Of a stretch of DNA of 64,000 nt, positions 23,569-35,215 are shown one piece after another; within the stretch, counting starts at the first letter, position 1; every line of letters begins with the position of its first letter. The stretch is from NCBI RefSeq assembly GCF_900114915.1, contig NZ_FOUS01000024.1, positions 1 through 64,000 of the forward strand, in the 5' to 3' direction. Source of the DNA: Bradyrhizobium sp. Rc3b (GTDB lineage: Bacteria > Pseudomonadota > Alphaproteobacteria > Rhizobiales > Xanthobacteraceae). The notes below the pieces were generated by a model, which had not been told where the DNA came from, did no database searches, and worked only from the letters and a program-made list of their open reading frames with translations. A program made the position numbers and the translations under genes.

Positions 23569-23667
23569 TTACTGCGGAAGCGATTCCGGCTGTTGCTCTT
23601 GCGGGGACGTCAAGCGGATCGCCATGAACAGCGCACCGACCAGCAGCATCAGCAGATAGATTTTCAT
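23569..23667 (-). CDS. Single-span small membrane protein, 32 residues
   Basis: The frame reads MKIYLLMLLVGALFMAIRLT and then SPQEQQPESLPQ, i.e. one transmembrane helix and a short polar tail. GGAGAA lies six bases upstream of the ATG on the minus strand, which supports translation. The stop is 4 bp from the methyltransferase stop, so the genes converge. It is too short for routine annotation. It may be a regulatory micropeptide of the inner membrane; no function is known. Confidence 0.65.
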   Translation of the reverse strand: MKIYLLMLLVGALFMAIRLTSPQEQQPESLPQ

Positions 23668-23778
23668 GGTGTTCTCCGCTGCCCCATTGCAGCCTCCCGA
23701 CGGGAAATCTGCAAAACACGTTCCAGGCACTTCCAATGACAGTCGCGTGATAAGAAATGGTTAATCAGAGGTAACGGC

Positions 23779-24687
23779 ATGGCCGAACAATTGAAAGATC
23801 GTGAGAGTTCCGGCCTGGCCGACAAGCTCATGCAATATCTGCCGGCGCGTTTCCGCCCGGGCACGGCTGTCGTGCCGGTGGTGCGGCTGTCCGGCGTGAT
23901 CGGCGCGGTGACGCCGCTGCGCCCGGGCATGACGCTGGCGGGCGTCGCGCGGGTGCTGGAGCGCGCGTTCTCATATCGGCACGCCAAGGCGGTGGCGCTG
24001 GTGATCAATTCGCCCGGCGGCTCACCGGTGCAGTCGCGCCAGATCTATCTGCGCATCAAGCAGCTCGCGGCGGAGAAGAAGCTGCCGGTGCTGGTGTTCG
24101 TCGAGGACGTTGCGGCCTCCGGCGGCTACATGATCGCCTGCGCCGGCGACGAGATCATCTGCGATCCCTCTTCGATCCTTGGCTCGATCGGCGTGGTCGG
24201 CGGCAGCTTCGGTTTCCAGGAGGCGATCAAGCGGCTCGGCATCGAGCGGCGCCTCTACACGGCCGGCGCGCACAAGGCGATGCTCGATCCTTTCCTCCCC
24301 GAGAACCCCGACGATGTCGCCAAGCTGAAGGCGCTCCAGCGCGAGATCCATCAGATCTTCATTTCCCTGGTGAAGGAGAGCCGCGGCGCGCGCCTCAAGG
24401 GCGCGGACGACGCCCTGTTCACGGGCGAATACTGGGCCGGCGAGAGTTCGATCGCTCTGGGGCTCGCCGACAGCATCGGCGATCTCCGCTCAACTCTTCG
24501 TGCCCGCTACGGCGAGAAGGTTCTCACCCCCGTGATCGCGCAGCCGACCGGGCTGCTCTCCGGCATTCTGGGCCGGAAATCGCCCGGCGCGGGGCAGCTT
24601 TCGGCCATGGAATCAATGGCCGGCCTGCCGGACGATCTGATCTCGGCGCTTGAGACGCGAGCGATCTGGGCGAAATTCGGGTTCTAG
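23779..24687 (+). CDS. S49 family serine peptidase (SppA/SohB-like)
   Basis: A 302-residue ClpP-fold peptidase. Ser114 in VAASGGYMIA is the nucleophile and Lys166 in TAGAHKAMLDPF is the general base, 52 residues apart as in short signal-peptide peptidases. NSPGGSPVQS forms the oxyanion loop. Members degrade cleaved signal peptides or membrane protein fragments. There is no strong N-terminal membrane helix, so association with the membrane is uncertain. AGAGG precedes the ATG. Confidence 0.92.
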   Translation: MAEQLKDRESSGLADKLMQYLPARFRPGTAVVPVVRLSGVIGAVTPLRPGMTLAGVARVLERAFSYRHAKAVALVINSPGGSPVQSRQIYLRIKQLAAEKKLPVLVFVEDVAASGGYMIACAGDEIICDPSSILGSIGVVGGSFGFQEAIKRLGIERRLYTAGAHKAMLDPFLPENPDDVAKLKALQREIHQIFISLVKESRGARLKGADDALFTGEYWAGESSIALGLADSIGDLRSTLRARYGEKVLTPVIAQPTGLLSGILGRKSPGAGQLSAMESMAGLPDDLISALETRAIWAKFGF

Positions 24688-24792
24688 GCGCAGCCCTCCC
24701 GCGCCATTTGGCCTCTTGGCGTGCCGATTGCGGCGTAGCCCTGTCTGCGCAACAATATGCGTGGGGGCTGAGCACTAGACGAGGATCGACAG

Positions 24793-24984
24793 ATGCCGCC
24801 GTTCGTCGCTTTCGCGGGCGTCCTGGGTGGGCTTGCCGTGGTCCGCTGGGTCTACAAGACCGCTGTCCGGATCAATCAGGAGCTGGAGGAGATGCGCCTG
24901 TCGCGTGTCGCCGAGGCCGCCCATATGGGGAACATCCAGACGCTGAAACGTGACCCCGTGACTGGAGCTTACCGGCCGGGGTAG
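24793..24984 (+). CDS. Small membrane-anchored hypothetical protein
   Basis: A 63-residue protein with one N-terminal hydrophobic segment (FVAFAGVLGGLAVVRWV) and a cationic/polar tail ending TLKRDPVTGAYRPG. ACGAGG lies upstream of the ATG. The composition suggests a conserved small inner-membrane protein of alphaproteobacteria. It sits between the S49 peptidase and glyQ and is followed by a type A palindrome. No function recognised. Confidence 0.75.
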   Translation: MPPFVAFAGVLGGLAVVRWVYKTAVRINQELEEMRLSRVAEAAHMGNIQTLKRDPVTGAYRPG

Positions 24985-24999
24985 CGCTCTCAACACGTA

Positions 25000-25104
25000 A
25001 GGTGCCGTAGGGTGGGCAAAGCGAAGCGTGCCCACGACAGCACCTCAATCCTGGAAAGATGGTGGGCACGGCGCAAGCGCGCCTTTGCCCACCCTACGGC
25101 ACCT
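25000..25104. repeat. Palindromic intergenic repeat, type A, copy 4
   Basis: AGGTGCCGTAGGGTGGGCAA (from 25000) is mirrored exactly by TTGCCCACCCTACGGCACCT (to 25104). The centre again has CGTGCCCACGA and TGGTGGGCACG. It separates the small-protein gene from glyQ. Confidence 0.88.
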
Positions 25105-25216
25105 CCCGGGATGAGGCCTGATTGGCCCGAATCCGCCCCGTTTGCCTTGATTCCCACCCCCGCCGTCGATACGGTCCCGCGCGATTCAAAACCCCCCGCG
25201 AGAGCCTGATCTGACG

Positions 25217-26152
25217 ATGGACGCCTCATTGCCCGCCCATATGCGCCCGGAACGCTCGTTCCAGGGCTTCATCCTCGCGCTCCAGCGGTTCTGGGCCGAG
25301 CAGGGCTGCGTGATCCTGCAGCCCTACGACATGGAGATGGGCGCGGGTACCTTCCATCCGGCGACCACGCTGCGCGCGCTCGGGCCAAAGCCCTGGAACG
25401 CGGCCTATGTGCAGCCCTCGCGCCGTCCCAAGGACGGCCGCTACGGCGAGAACCCGAACCGGATGCAGCACTATTACCAGTTCCAGGTGATCATGAAGCC
25501 GTCGCCGCCGAACCTTCAGGAGCTGTACCTGAAGTCGCTCGCCGCAATCGGCATCGATTCCGCCGTGCACGACATCCGATTCGTCGAGGACGATTGGGAG
25601 AGCCCGACGCTGGGCGCCTGGGGCCTTGGCTGGGAGTGCTGGTGCGACGGCATGGAAGTCAGCCAGTTCACTTACTTCCAGCAGGTCGCGGGCTTCGAAT
25701 GCGCCCCGGTCGCGGGCGAGCTCACCTACGGGCTCGAGCGTCTCGCGATGTATGTGCAGGGCGTCGACCGCGTCTACGACCTCAACTTCAACGGCCGCGA
25801 GGGCGACGCCAAGGTCACCTATGGCGACGTCTTCCTGCAGGCCGAGCGGGAATATTCGAAGCACAACTTCGAAGTCGCCGACACTGCGATGCTGTTCGAG
25901 CAGTTCAAGATGGCGGAAGCGGCCTGCCGGAAATATCTCGACGCCGGCTGGAAGGACGACAAGCGCGAGGCGCATCTGATGGCGCTGCCGGCCTACGACC
26001 AGTGCATCAAGGCCAGCCACGTCTTCAACCTCTTGGACGCGCGCGGCGTGATTTCGGTGACGGAGCGGCAGAGCTACATTCTGCGCGTGCGCGAATTGGC
26101 AAAAGCCTGCGGCGAGGCCTGGATCCATACTGAAGCGGGCGGAGCGGCCTGA
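25217..26152 (+). CDS. glyQ: Glycine-tRNA ligase, alpha subunit
   Basis: A 311-residue class II aminoacyl-tRNA synthetase subunit that activates glycine as part of the alpha2beta2 enzyme. Family landmarks are FWAEQGCVILQPYDMEMGAGTF split by short gaps, RYGENPNRMQHYYQFQVI, and GWECWCDGMEVSQFTYFQQV followed by GELTYGLERLAMY. The stop overlaps the glyS ATG by one base (TGATG), which is the usual tight coupling for a 1:1 complex. Confidence 0.98.
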   Translation: MDASLPAHMRPERSFQGFILALQRFWAEQGCVILQPYDMEMGAGTFHPATTLRALGPKPWNAAYVQPSRRPKDGRYGENPNRMQHYYQFQVIMKPSPPNLQELYLKSLAAIGIDSAVHDIRFVEDDWESPTLGAWGLGWECWCDGMEVSQFTYFQQVAGFECAPVAGELTYGLERLAMYVQGVDRVYDLNFNGREGDAKVTYGDVFLQAEREYSKHNFEVADTAMLFEQFKMAEAACRKYLDAGWKDDKREAHLMALPAYDQCIKASHVFNLLDARGVISVTERQSYILRVRELAKACGEAWIHTEAGGAA

Positions 26153-28251
26153 TGCCCGAACTTTTGCTTGAACTGTTCTCGGAAGAGATTCCCGCGCGCA
26201 TGCAGGCTAAGGCGGCCGACGATCTGCGTCGCCTGGTCACCGACAAGCTCGTTGCCGAAGGCCTGGTGTATGAGGGCGCGAAAGCGTTCGCGACGCCGCG
26301 CCGCCTTGCGCTCACCGTGCATGGCATCCCCGCGCGCCAGCCTGATCTCAAGACCGAACGCCGCGGGCCCAAAGTCGGCGCGCCCGACGCGGCTGTGCAG
26401 GGTTTTCTGAAGGCGACGGGCTTGAAGTCGCTGGATGAAGCAAAAATCCAGCGCGACCCCAAGGGTGATTTCTACATCGGCTTGATCGAGAAACCCGGCC
26501 GCGATGCGATCGACGTGCTCGCGGAAATCCTGCCCGTCATCATCCGCACCTTCCCCTGGCCGAAATCGATGCGCTGGGGCGCGCGATCGGGCAAGCCGGG
26601 GTCGCTGAGCTGGGTGCGCCCGCTGCACGCGATCACTGCAACCTTCGGGCTTGAGACGGAAGAGCCTGATGTCGTGAAGTTCGAGGTGGACGGCATCGCG
26701 ACCGGCCAGACCACCTACGGCCATCGCTTCATGGCGCCGGATGCGATTTCCGTGCGCCGTTTTGAAGACTACGAAGCGAAGTTGAAAGCCGCAAAGGTCA
26801 TCCTCGATCCGCAGGCGCGCAAGGACATCATCTTCGCCGACGCCAAGGAGCTGACCTTCGCGCAGGGCTTCGAGCTGGTTGAGGATCAGGTGCTGCTCGA
26901 CGAGGTCTCGGGCCTCGTCGAATGGCCCGTTGTCATGATGGGATCGTTCGAAGCGGAATATCTCGCCATCCCGGACGAGGTGATCCGCGCCACCATCCGC
27001 AACAACCAGAAGTGCTTTGTGGTCAAGGATACCAAGACCGGGAAGCTGACCAACAAGTTCGTCCTCACCGCCAATATCGAGGCGACCGACGGCGGCAAGG
27101 TCATCGTATCAGGCAACGAGCGCGTGATCCGTCCGCGCCTGTCGGATGCGAAGTTTTTCTACGAGACCGATCTGAAGACGAAGCTCGAGGATCGTCTGCC
27201 GAAATTCGAGCAGATCGTGTTCCATGAGAAGCTCGGCACCCAGGCCGCGCGCATCGGTCGCATCGAGAGGCTCGCCGCCGAGATCGCGCCGCTGGTCGGT
27301 GCCGACGTGGCGAAGGCGACGCGCGCCGCGCATCTGGCCAAGGCGGATCTGCTGACCGAAGTCGTCGGCGAATTCCCTGAAGTGCAGGGGCTGATGGGCA
27401 AGTACTACGCGCTGGCGCAGGGCGAGGATGCCTCCGTCGCCGCGGCCTGCGAAGAGCACTACAAGCCGCAAGGGCCCACCGATCGCGTGCCGACCGATCC
27501 GGTGAGCGTCGCGGTGGCTTTGGCGGACAAGATCGATACGCTCGTTGGCTTCTGGGCGATCGACGAAAAGCCGACGGGGAGCAAGGACCCCTATGCGCTG
27601 CGCCGCGCGGCGCTGGGCGTGATCAGGCTGATCGCCGAGAATGGGCTGCGGCTCTCGCTCACGAAGGTTGCGGCTTCCGCACTTGCTGGCTTGTTGGTGA
27701 AGCCTGCCGATGCCACGAGGCTTCCGAGCGATCTGCTCGCCTTCTTCGCCGACCGCCTCAAGGTCCAGCTCCGCGAGCAGGGCGCGCGGCATGATCTTGT
27801 CGACGCCGTGTTCGCGCTCGGCGGTCAGGACGATCTCCTGATGATCGTCCGCCGGGTCGAGGCGCTGGGAAAATTCCTGGAGAGCGACGACGGCAAGAAC
27901 CTGCTCGCCGGCACCAAGCGCGCCAGCAACATCCTCTCGATCGAGGAGAAGAAGGACAAGCGTAGCTTCGACGGTGCGCCCGATGCTGCGCTTTATGGTC
28001 TGGCCGAGGAGAAGGCGCTGGCAAAGGCGATCGGCGAAGTGCAGGCGGAGGCCAGCGCCGCCGTTGCCAAGGAGGATTTTGCCGCCGCGATGAGCGCGAT
28101 GGCAAAGCTGCGCCCGCCGGTCGATGCGTTCTTCGACAAGGTTCGCGTCAACGACGACGATGCGAAGGTGCGCGAGAACCGCCTCAAGCTGCTGAACGAG
28201 ATCCGCAGCGCCACGCGCGCGGTGGCGGATTTCTCGAAGATCCAGGATTGA
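26152..28251 (+). CDS. glyS: Glycine-tRNA ligase, beta subunit
   Basis: A 699-residue beta subunit that recognises tRNA(Gly) and works with GlyQ. It opens MPELLLELFSEEIPARMQAK, the family start, and has the B3/B4-like and HD-type central parts (AHLAKADLLTEVVGEFPEVQ is the HD-like region) and an anticodon-binding helical C-terminus. It is somewhat short of E. coli length but complete. Translation is coupled to glyQ by a one-base overlap. Confidence 0.98.
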   Translation: MPELLLELFSEEIPARMQAKAADDLRRLVTDKLVAEGLVYEGAKAFATPRRLALTVHGIPARQPDLKTERRGPKVGAPDAAVQGFLKATGLKSLDEAKIQRDPKGDFYIGLIEKPGRDAIDVLAEILPVIIRTFPWPKSMRWGARSGKPGSLSWVRPLHAITATFGLETEEPDVVKFEVDGIATGQTTYGHRFMAPDAISVRRFEDYEAKLKAAKVILDPQARKDIIFADAKELTFAQGFELVEDQVLLDEVSGLVEWPVVMMGSFEAEYLAIPDEVIRATIRNNQKCFVVKDTKTGKLTNKFVLTANIEATDGGKVIVSGNERVIRPRLSDAKFFYETDLKTKLEDRLPKFEQIVFHEKLGTQAARIGRIERLAAEIAPLVGADVAKATRAAHLAKADLLTEVVGEFPEVQGLMGKYYALAQGEDASVAAACEEHYKPQGPTDRVPTDPVSVAVALADKIDTLVGFWAIDEKPTGSKDPYALRRAALGVIRLIAENGLRLSLTKVAASALAGLLVKPADATRLPSDLLAFFADRLKVQLREQGARHDLVDAVFALGGQDDLLMIVRRVEALGKFLESDDGKNLLAGTKRASNILSIEEKKDKRSFDGAPDAALYGLAEEKALAKAIGEVQAEASAAVAKEDFAAAMSAMAKLRPPVDAFFDKVRVNDDDAKVRENRLKLLNEIRSATRAVADFSKIQD

Positions 28252-28266
28252 GGCCGCGGTCGCGCG

Positions 28267-28357
28267 GCAAACACCGCTGTCATTCCGGGGCGCGCGTAGC
28301 GCGAGCCCGGAATCTCGAGGTTCCGGGTTCGGTCCTCCGGACCGCCCCAGAACGACA
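28267..28357. repeat. Intergenic repeat with nested short palindromes
   Basis: The block contains TGTCATTCCGGGGCGCGCGT and, after GAGCCCGGAAT, a CGGTCCTCCGGACCG hairpin ending in AGAACGACA. It is of the CATTCCGGGGC... spacer type seen widely in Bradyrhizobium. It fills the region between glyS and the terminator at 28360. Confidence 0.6.
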
Positions 28358-28359
28358 GA

Positions 28360-28401
28360 GAAGAAAAAGCCCCGCCCGGCGGGGGGAAGACCGGGCGGGG
28401 C
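28360..28401 (-). terminator. Intrinsic terminator of the DUF1236 gene
   Basis: GCCCCGCCCGG (28369-28379) pairs exactly with CCGGGCGGGGC (28391-28401), 11 bp, around an 11-base loop. On the minus strand the hairpin is followed by TTTTTCTTC. It lies about 75 bp beyond the DUF1236 stop, in the right place to end that transcript. Confidence 0.75.
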
Positions 28402-28474
28402 CTGATGTCCGATTTAACACTGCTCGCGCCAGCCTGATGTGACGCGCCGGACATCTAGTGTCAGCCAGTCGATG

Positions 28475-28828
28475 TCAGTCCAGCACCTCGACGATTCGGC
28501 GCGAGCGCGGCTCGACCAGCACGGTTTCGCCGTTCACGACGGTGTAGCGATAGGTGGTGGCACCGAAGCGTTGCGGCACGTCATAATAAGTGACGCCGCT
28601 TTCGGGTAGGGTGGCGCCGACCACGATGCGATCCGGAATGCGGAAGGCTGGCACACGTTGCTCGACGACATAGTCGCGGAAGGCGGGCCGCTGGTCGGCC
28701 GCAATGGTCGGAGCGCTGTCGACCACGGCGGGCGCGCGTCCGACGGTGACACCGCTTTGCGCCTGCGCCGCAACGGGCGAGCCGATCGCGGCCGCGAGCG
28801 CTGCAAGAGCGAGAATCCTGTTCCGCAT
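28475..28828 (-). CDS. DUF1236 domain secreted protein
   Basis: From the ATG at 28828 (AAGGAG upstream) the protein is 117 residues. It has a signal peptide (RNRILALAALAAAIGSPVAA, cleaved near AQA) and the DUF1236 domain with PAFRDYVVEQRVPAFRIPDR and GVTYYDVPQRFG. It is a small periplasmic or secreted protein common in Bradyrhizobium, where some members respond to general stress. Function unknown. The long open frame extending upstream is not coding-like. Confidence 0.9.
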   Translation of the reverse strand: MRNRILALAALAAAIGSPVAAQAQSGVTVGRAPAVVDSAPTIAADQRPAFRDYVVEQRVPAFRIPDRIVVGATLPESGVTYYDVPQRFGATTYRYTVVNGETVLVEPRSRRIVEVLD

Positions 28829-28887
28829 GGACAACTCCTTCGACGTGATTTTGTTTTCGGGCGCGTCATTGGCGCGACCGGTTGGCC

Positions 28888-28913
28888 AATGCATGCACCC
28901 TTCGCAATGTTCC
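28888..28913 (-). promoter_or_regulatory. Possible EcfG-like promoter of DUF1236
   Basis: On the minus strand GGAAC (28909-28913) is followed after 17 bp by CATT (28888-28891), close to the general-stress consensus GGAAC-N16/17-CGTT with one mismatch. It lies about 60 bp upstream of the ATG. This is a weak call resting on one site. Confidence 0.3.
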
Positions 28914-29059
28914 GGGAAAAGGCCTGCCGCATTCGCGGCAATTTCAGGCAGTTTTCGTGGGTGCCGGAACTCGCATCGCGTCTTGCGCGTCTCTACTCGC
29001 GGAACCGGGAGGGCTATGATCCGCCCGCGATTCGCCCCACCTCCACAGAAAGATAGTTC

Positions 29060-29215
29060 ATGCACATCACCGTCGCCCACATTTCGCCGATCCTGTCGTT
29101 GATTGCGGGCGTGCTCATCCTGATCATGCCGCGACTCCTCAACCTGATCGTCGCGATCTTCCTCATTGTGAACGGTGCGATCGGGCTCGGGCTCCTGAAA
29201 TGGCTCCGCTTCTAG
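29060..29215 (+). CDS. DUF3096 small membrane protein, 51 residues
   Basis: Two hydrophobic helices fill almost the entire chain: SPILSLIAGVLILIMP and then NLIVAIFLIVNGAIGLGLL, ending LKWLRF. This is the DUF3096 pattern of small inner-membrane hairpins. The ATG is at 29060 and the reading frame ends at 29215. Its role is unknown. It lies divergently from the DUF1236 gene and about 95 bp before ppdK. Confidence 0.8.
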   Translation: MHITVAHISPILSLIAGVLILIMPRLLNLIVAIFLIVNGAIGLGLLKWLRF

Positions 29216-29311
29216 GCGTTCATTTTCCGGAACTGTCCGACTTGCGCGGGCCCGCCCAAAATGGTGTAAGGCCCGCGAATTCCCATTCCTCTCGCAGGTT
29301 GTGTGCAAGCT

Positions 29312-32239
<2,928 letters not shown>

Positions 32240-32262
32240 GCAGAGCTAAATGCTGGAATGAG

Positions 32263-32292
32263 AGAGGCGGGGCCAAAACCCCGCCTCTTTTT
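32263..32292 (+). terminator. Intrinsic terminator after ppdK
   Basis: AGAGGCGGGG (32263-32272) pairs exactly with CCCCGCCTCT (32279-32288) around CCAAAA, followed by TTTTT. The hairpin begins 24 bp past the ppdK stop. Confidence 0.9.
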
Positions 32293-32318
32293 CGTTTTCG
32301 CGATGCTCTCGCCAACCC

Positions 32319-32403
32319 GTCATTGCGAGCGCAGCGAAGCAATCCTGAATCTCTCCACGGCGGCAGCCTGGATTGCTTCGTCGCAAGAGCTCCTCGCAAT
32401 GAC
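32319..32403. repeat. Palindromic intergenic repeat, CATTGCGAGCGCAGC type, copy 2
   Basis: GTCATTGCGAGCGCAGCGAA at the left is complemented by CTTCGTCGCAAGAGCTCCTC...GCAATGAC at the right, as in the copy at 21157. It follows the ppdK terminator. Confidence 0.75.
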
Positions 32404-32693
32404 GAGGTGGAAGCTCGGACAACTAGGAACCACACGCGCGTCCCGTAATGATACGCGCCAGCAAGAGTTCCTTCACCATTCGCGTTGACCTCTTGTTTAC
32501 CGCTTCGCGTGACGACGCATTTACCACCGTGCGCGATCACCCCGTGAAAACGCCTGCAATCGCTTGAGTGTGCTGCACGCGCAACGCCGATTAACGCCCC
32601 GGCAACCTAAATTGGATACTTACGATAAAGATCGAATTGCACGGATGTACTGCGTTTCGATTTTTCTGGCGTAAGCGTAGCGTGAGCGTATCG
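32404..32693. other. Leader region of the cell-wall hydrolase gene, no gene seen
   Basis: The sequence contains no terminator, repeat or plausible small gene. A TTGACC near 32484 could be a -35, but no matching -10 was convincing. The region is AT-richer toward its right end (CTAAATTGGATACTTACGAT), which would fit a promoter for the next gene. Confidence 0.4.
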
Positions 32694-34142
32694 ATGTCTG
32701 TGTTGCGTAACCATCCGAAGGGCGCGCGGTTCGCGTCCTTCGGCATCGGTCTCTGCATCTTCGCATTGATGCCGAGAGAGACCGGCTATCAGGATATTGC
32801 CTCCCTGCTGGCGCGCCAACCCGGCGTCGCCGAGCGTTGGCAGAAGCAGGTGTTCTCTGCGGCGTCCTCGATCCAGCTCGCCACCTACAGCTTTTCCCGC
32901 CCCATCGGCACCTCGGTTCCGCAGAGCGCGATGGTTCGCCTGGCGAGCCTCGATGGCCGCGACGTCACCGGCGCGATCGGCCGCAATCCGGCGCTGCAGG
33001 CTGCGCCGCGCTACCAGGCTTCCGACTTTCCCAAGGTCGATCGCTCCATGAAGGGTGATCGCCTCGCCACCGTGACCCCGACCGAGACTCCCGAAGCGCC
33101 CGCTGCGGCGCCGGCGCAGCAAGATCCCGCGACGTCGAACAGCTCGGTGTTCGGCGCCAAGACTGCCGCGCTGCCGCAGGCGATGTCGCCGGAATCCGCG
33201 GCCGCGCTCGATCCCGAGCTGCAGGAAGCACTCCGCGCGCCGCCGCTGCCGCAGTATTCCAATCCACCGCGCGCCAGTGACGCGGCGCGCGCGCTCGCGA
33301 CCGCGCCGCTCGAGGCGCTTAAGCGGACCACTGCGCCGACGACGCCGGTGCGGGATCCGTTCAGCGTCAAGACCTCCAACCTGTTCTTTGGCAGTTCCTC
33401 GCTCGGCGGCAATCTCGAAAGCATCGAGAGCTGGCAGCCCGGCGCCGAGCCGCTGATCGTGATGCCAGATCCCGACATGAAGGTGACGGCCTCGCTGTCG
33501 CCGCCCACAGTGGACATCGCCAAGGATATCGAGAGCGGCGAGAGCGTCGCGCCGAAGGGCGAGGTCAACGCCGACAACCAGCGCGCCAGATCGCCGGCGG
33601 AGCGTCTCGCGCTCGACGACAAGTCGCGCGCGAAGTCCGAGAAGTGCCTTGCGGAAGCCGTCTATTTCGAGTCGCGCGGCGAGGCCGTGCGCGGCCAGAT
33701 GGCCGTCGCGCAAGTCGTGATGAACCGCGTGTTCTCCGGAAAATATCCCGACACCGTGTGCGGAGCAGTCTATCAGAACAAGCACCGCCATCTCGCCTGC
33801 CAGTTCACCTTCGCCTGCGACAACAATGCCGACGTGATCCGCGAGCCCGAGATGTGGGAGCGCGCCAAGAAGATCGCGAAGGCGATGCTCGACGGCCAGA
33901 TCTGGCTGCCCGAGGTGGGCAAGTCCACGCACTATCATGCCTACTGGGTGCGCCCGTCCTGGGTCGCCGAGATGAAGAAGATGTACAAGACCGGCGTGCA
34001 CACCTTCTATCGCCCGCGCGCCTGGGGCGACGGCAGCGAGGAACCGAGTTGGGGCACGCCAGCCCAGACCGCCGCGCTGTCGGCCGAGCTCGCGCAGGAA
34101 GCGAAGAGTTCCGCGGAAATGGGTGCGAGCGAGCGGCGCTGA
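32694..34142 (+). CDS. SleB-type cell wall hydrolase, membrane-anchored
   Basis: A 482-residue protein starting at ATG 32694. A hydrophobic segment (FASFGIGLCIFALMP) anchors it, a long Pro/Ala/Ser-rich linker follows (residues ~30-310), and the C-terminal ~130 residues are a Hydrolase_2 (SleB) domain with CLAEAVYFESRGEAVRGQMA, QVVMNRV and CQFTFACD. The domain cleaves peptidoglycan at N-acetylmuramyl linkages. Upstream GTG and TTG codons are possible but lack a Shine-Dalgarno. Probably a peptidoglycan remodelling enzyme. Confidence 0.88.
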   Translation: MSVLRNHPKGARFASFGIGLCIFALMPRETGYQDIASLLARQPGVAERWQKQVFSAASSIQLATYSFSRPIGTSVPQSAMVRLASLDGRDVTGAIGRNPALQAAPRYQASDFPKVDRSMKGDRLATVTPTETPEAPAAAPAQQDPATSNSSVFGAKTAALPQAMSPESAAALDPELQEALRAPPLPQYSNPPRASDAARALATAPLEALKRTTAPTTPVRDPFSVKTSNLFFGSSSLGGNLESIESWQPGAEPLIVMPDPDMKVTASLSPPTVDIAKDIESGESVAPKGEVNADNQRARSPAERLALDDKSRAKSEKCLAEAVYFESRGEAVRGQMAVAQVVMNRVFSGKYPDTVCGAVYQNKHRHLACQFTFACDNNADVIREPEMWERAKKIAKAMLDGQIWLPEVGKSTHYHAYWVRPSWVAEMKKMYKTGVHTFYRPRAWGDGSEEPSWGTPAQTAALSAELAQEAKSSAEMGASERR

Positions 34143-34173
34143 GGCAATCAATCGTCGCGGCAGTGAAGGTGCG

Positions 34174-34299
34174 CTCCCTCTCCCGCTCGCGGGGGAGGGT
34201 CGGGGAGGGGGTGTTTCCACAGGCGAGAACCCCAGTGTGGAGAGAGCGCCCCCATCCGGCGCTTCGCGCCGACCTCCCCCGCAAGCGGGAGAGGTGCAG
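34174..34299. repeat. Palindromic intergenic repeat, type B, copy 3
   Basis: CTCCCTCTCCCGCTCGCGGG begins the element and CCCCCGCAAGCGGGAGAGG ends it; inner CGGCGCTTCGCGCCG is a hairpin. It fills the space between the hydrolase and nadC stops, which converge. Confidence 0.8.
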
Positions 34300-34325
34300 C
34301 CAGCCCCGGGCTCAGAGCGGTGATC

Positions 34326-35204
34326 TCACATCTCAATATCCAGCGCGCAATCAAAGTTCGGCGCCGAATGCGTCAGAGCGCCTGCCGAAGCGTAATCGAC
34401 ACCGGTCGCCGCGATGGCCGCGATCGAGTCCAGCGTGACGCCACCGGACGCCTCCAGCTTGAGACGACCCTCGTTGATCCGCACCGCCTCGCGCAGCGTC
34501 GCAAGGTCCATGTTGTCGAGCAGCACGGCTTCGGCAAGTCCGGTATCGAGCACCTCGCGCAATTGCGCCAGCGTATCGACCTCGATCTCGATCTTGACGA
34601 GATGGCCGGCGTGGGCGCGGGCGCGCTCCAGCACCGCACCGATGCCGCCGGCGACCGCGATGTGGTTGTCCTTGATCAGGATCGCATCGTCGAGGCCGAA
34701 GCGGTGGTTGAAGCCGCCGCCGCAGCGCACCGCGTACTTCTCCAGCGCGCGCAGCCCCGGCGTGGTCTTGCGCGTGCAGCAGATGCGCATTTTCGTGCCT
34801 TCGGTGCGGGCGACATAGTCGGCCGTGAGCGTCGCGACGCCCGACAGGCGGCCGACGAAATTCAGCGCGGTCCGCTCCGCCGTAAGAATGGCACGCGCCG
34901 GCCCCGAGATCGTCAGCACCTGCTGTCCGCGGACAACGCGTGCGGCGTCACGGACGTGCGCGCGCACGTCGATGTCGGGCGAGAGCTTCTGCAACGTCGC
35001 CAGCGCCAGCGGCAGGCCTGCGATCACGCCGGACTGGCGCGCGACCAGAATGGCTTGCGCCCTGGTCGCTTCCGGGATCGTCGCCAGCGAGGTGATGTCG
35101 CCGGCGCGGCCGAGGTCCTCGTCGAGCGCGCGCTGCACCGCTTCGTCGATCGCAAGCGGCGAGAGAAAGGCGTCGGGATAGAGCAGGGAGGTGGGGGTAA
35201 TCAT
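34326..35204 (-). CDS. nadC: Nicotinate-nucleotide diphosphorylase (carboxylating)
   Basis: A 292-residue quinolinate phosphoribosyltransferase that converts quinolinate and PRPP to nicotinate mononucleotide, CO2 and PPi. Family segments are TALNFVGRLSGVATLTADYV, CTRKTTPGLRALEKYAVRCG, NHRFGLDDAILIKDNHI and EIEVDTLAQL, with ASGGVTLDSI near the end. It starts 11 bp after the nadB stop and is the last gene of the operon. Confidence 0.97.
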   Translation of the reverse strand: MITPTSLLYPDAFLSPLAIDEAVQRALDEDLGRAGDITSLATIPEATRAQAILVARQSGVIAGLPLALATLQKLSPDIDVRAHVRDAARVVRGQQVLTISGPARAILTAERTALNFVGRLSGVATLTADYVARTEGTKMRICCTRKTTPGLRALEKYAVRCGGGFNHRFGLDDAILIKDNHIAVAGGIGAVLERARAHAGHLVKIEIEVDTLAQLREVLDTGLAEAVLLDNMDLATLREAVRINEGRLKLEASGGVTLDSIAAIAATGVDYASAGALTHSAPNFDCALDIEM

Positions 35205-35215
35205 GGCAAACTCCG

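Noticed and set aside
28474..29308. N-terminal extension of the DUF1236 gene
   Set aside because: The extension has no signal-peptide logic and covers the promoter region; the ATG at 28828 has AAGGAG and a clear signal peptide.
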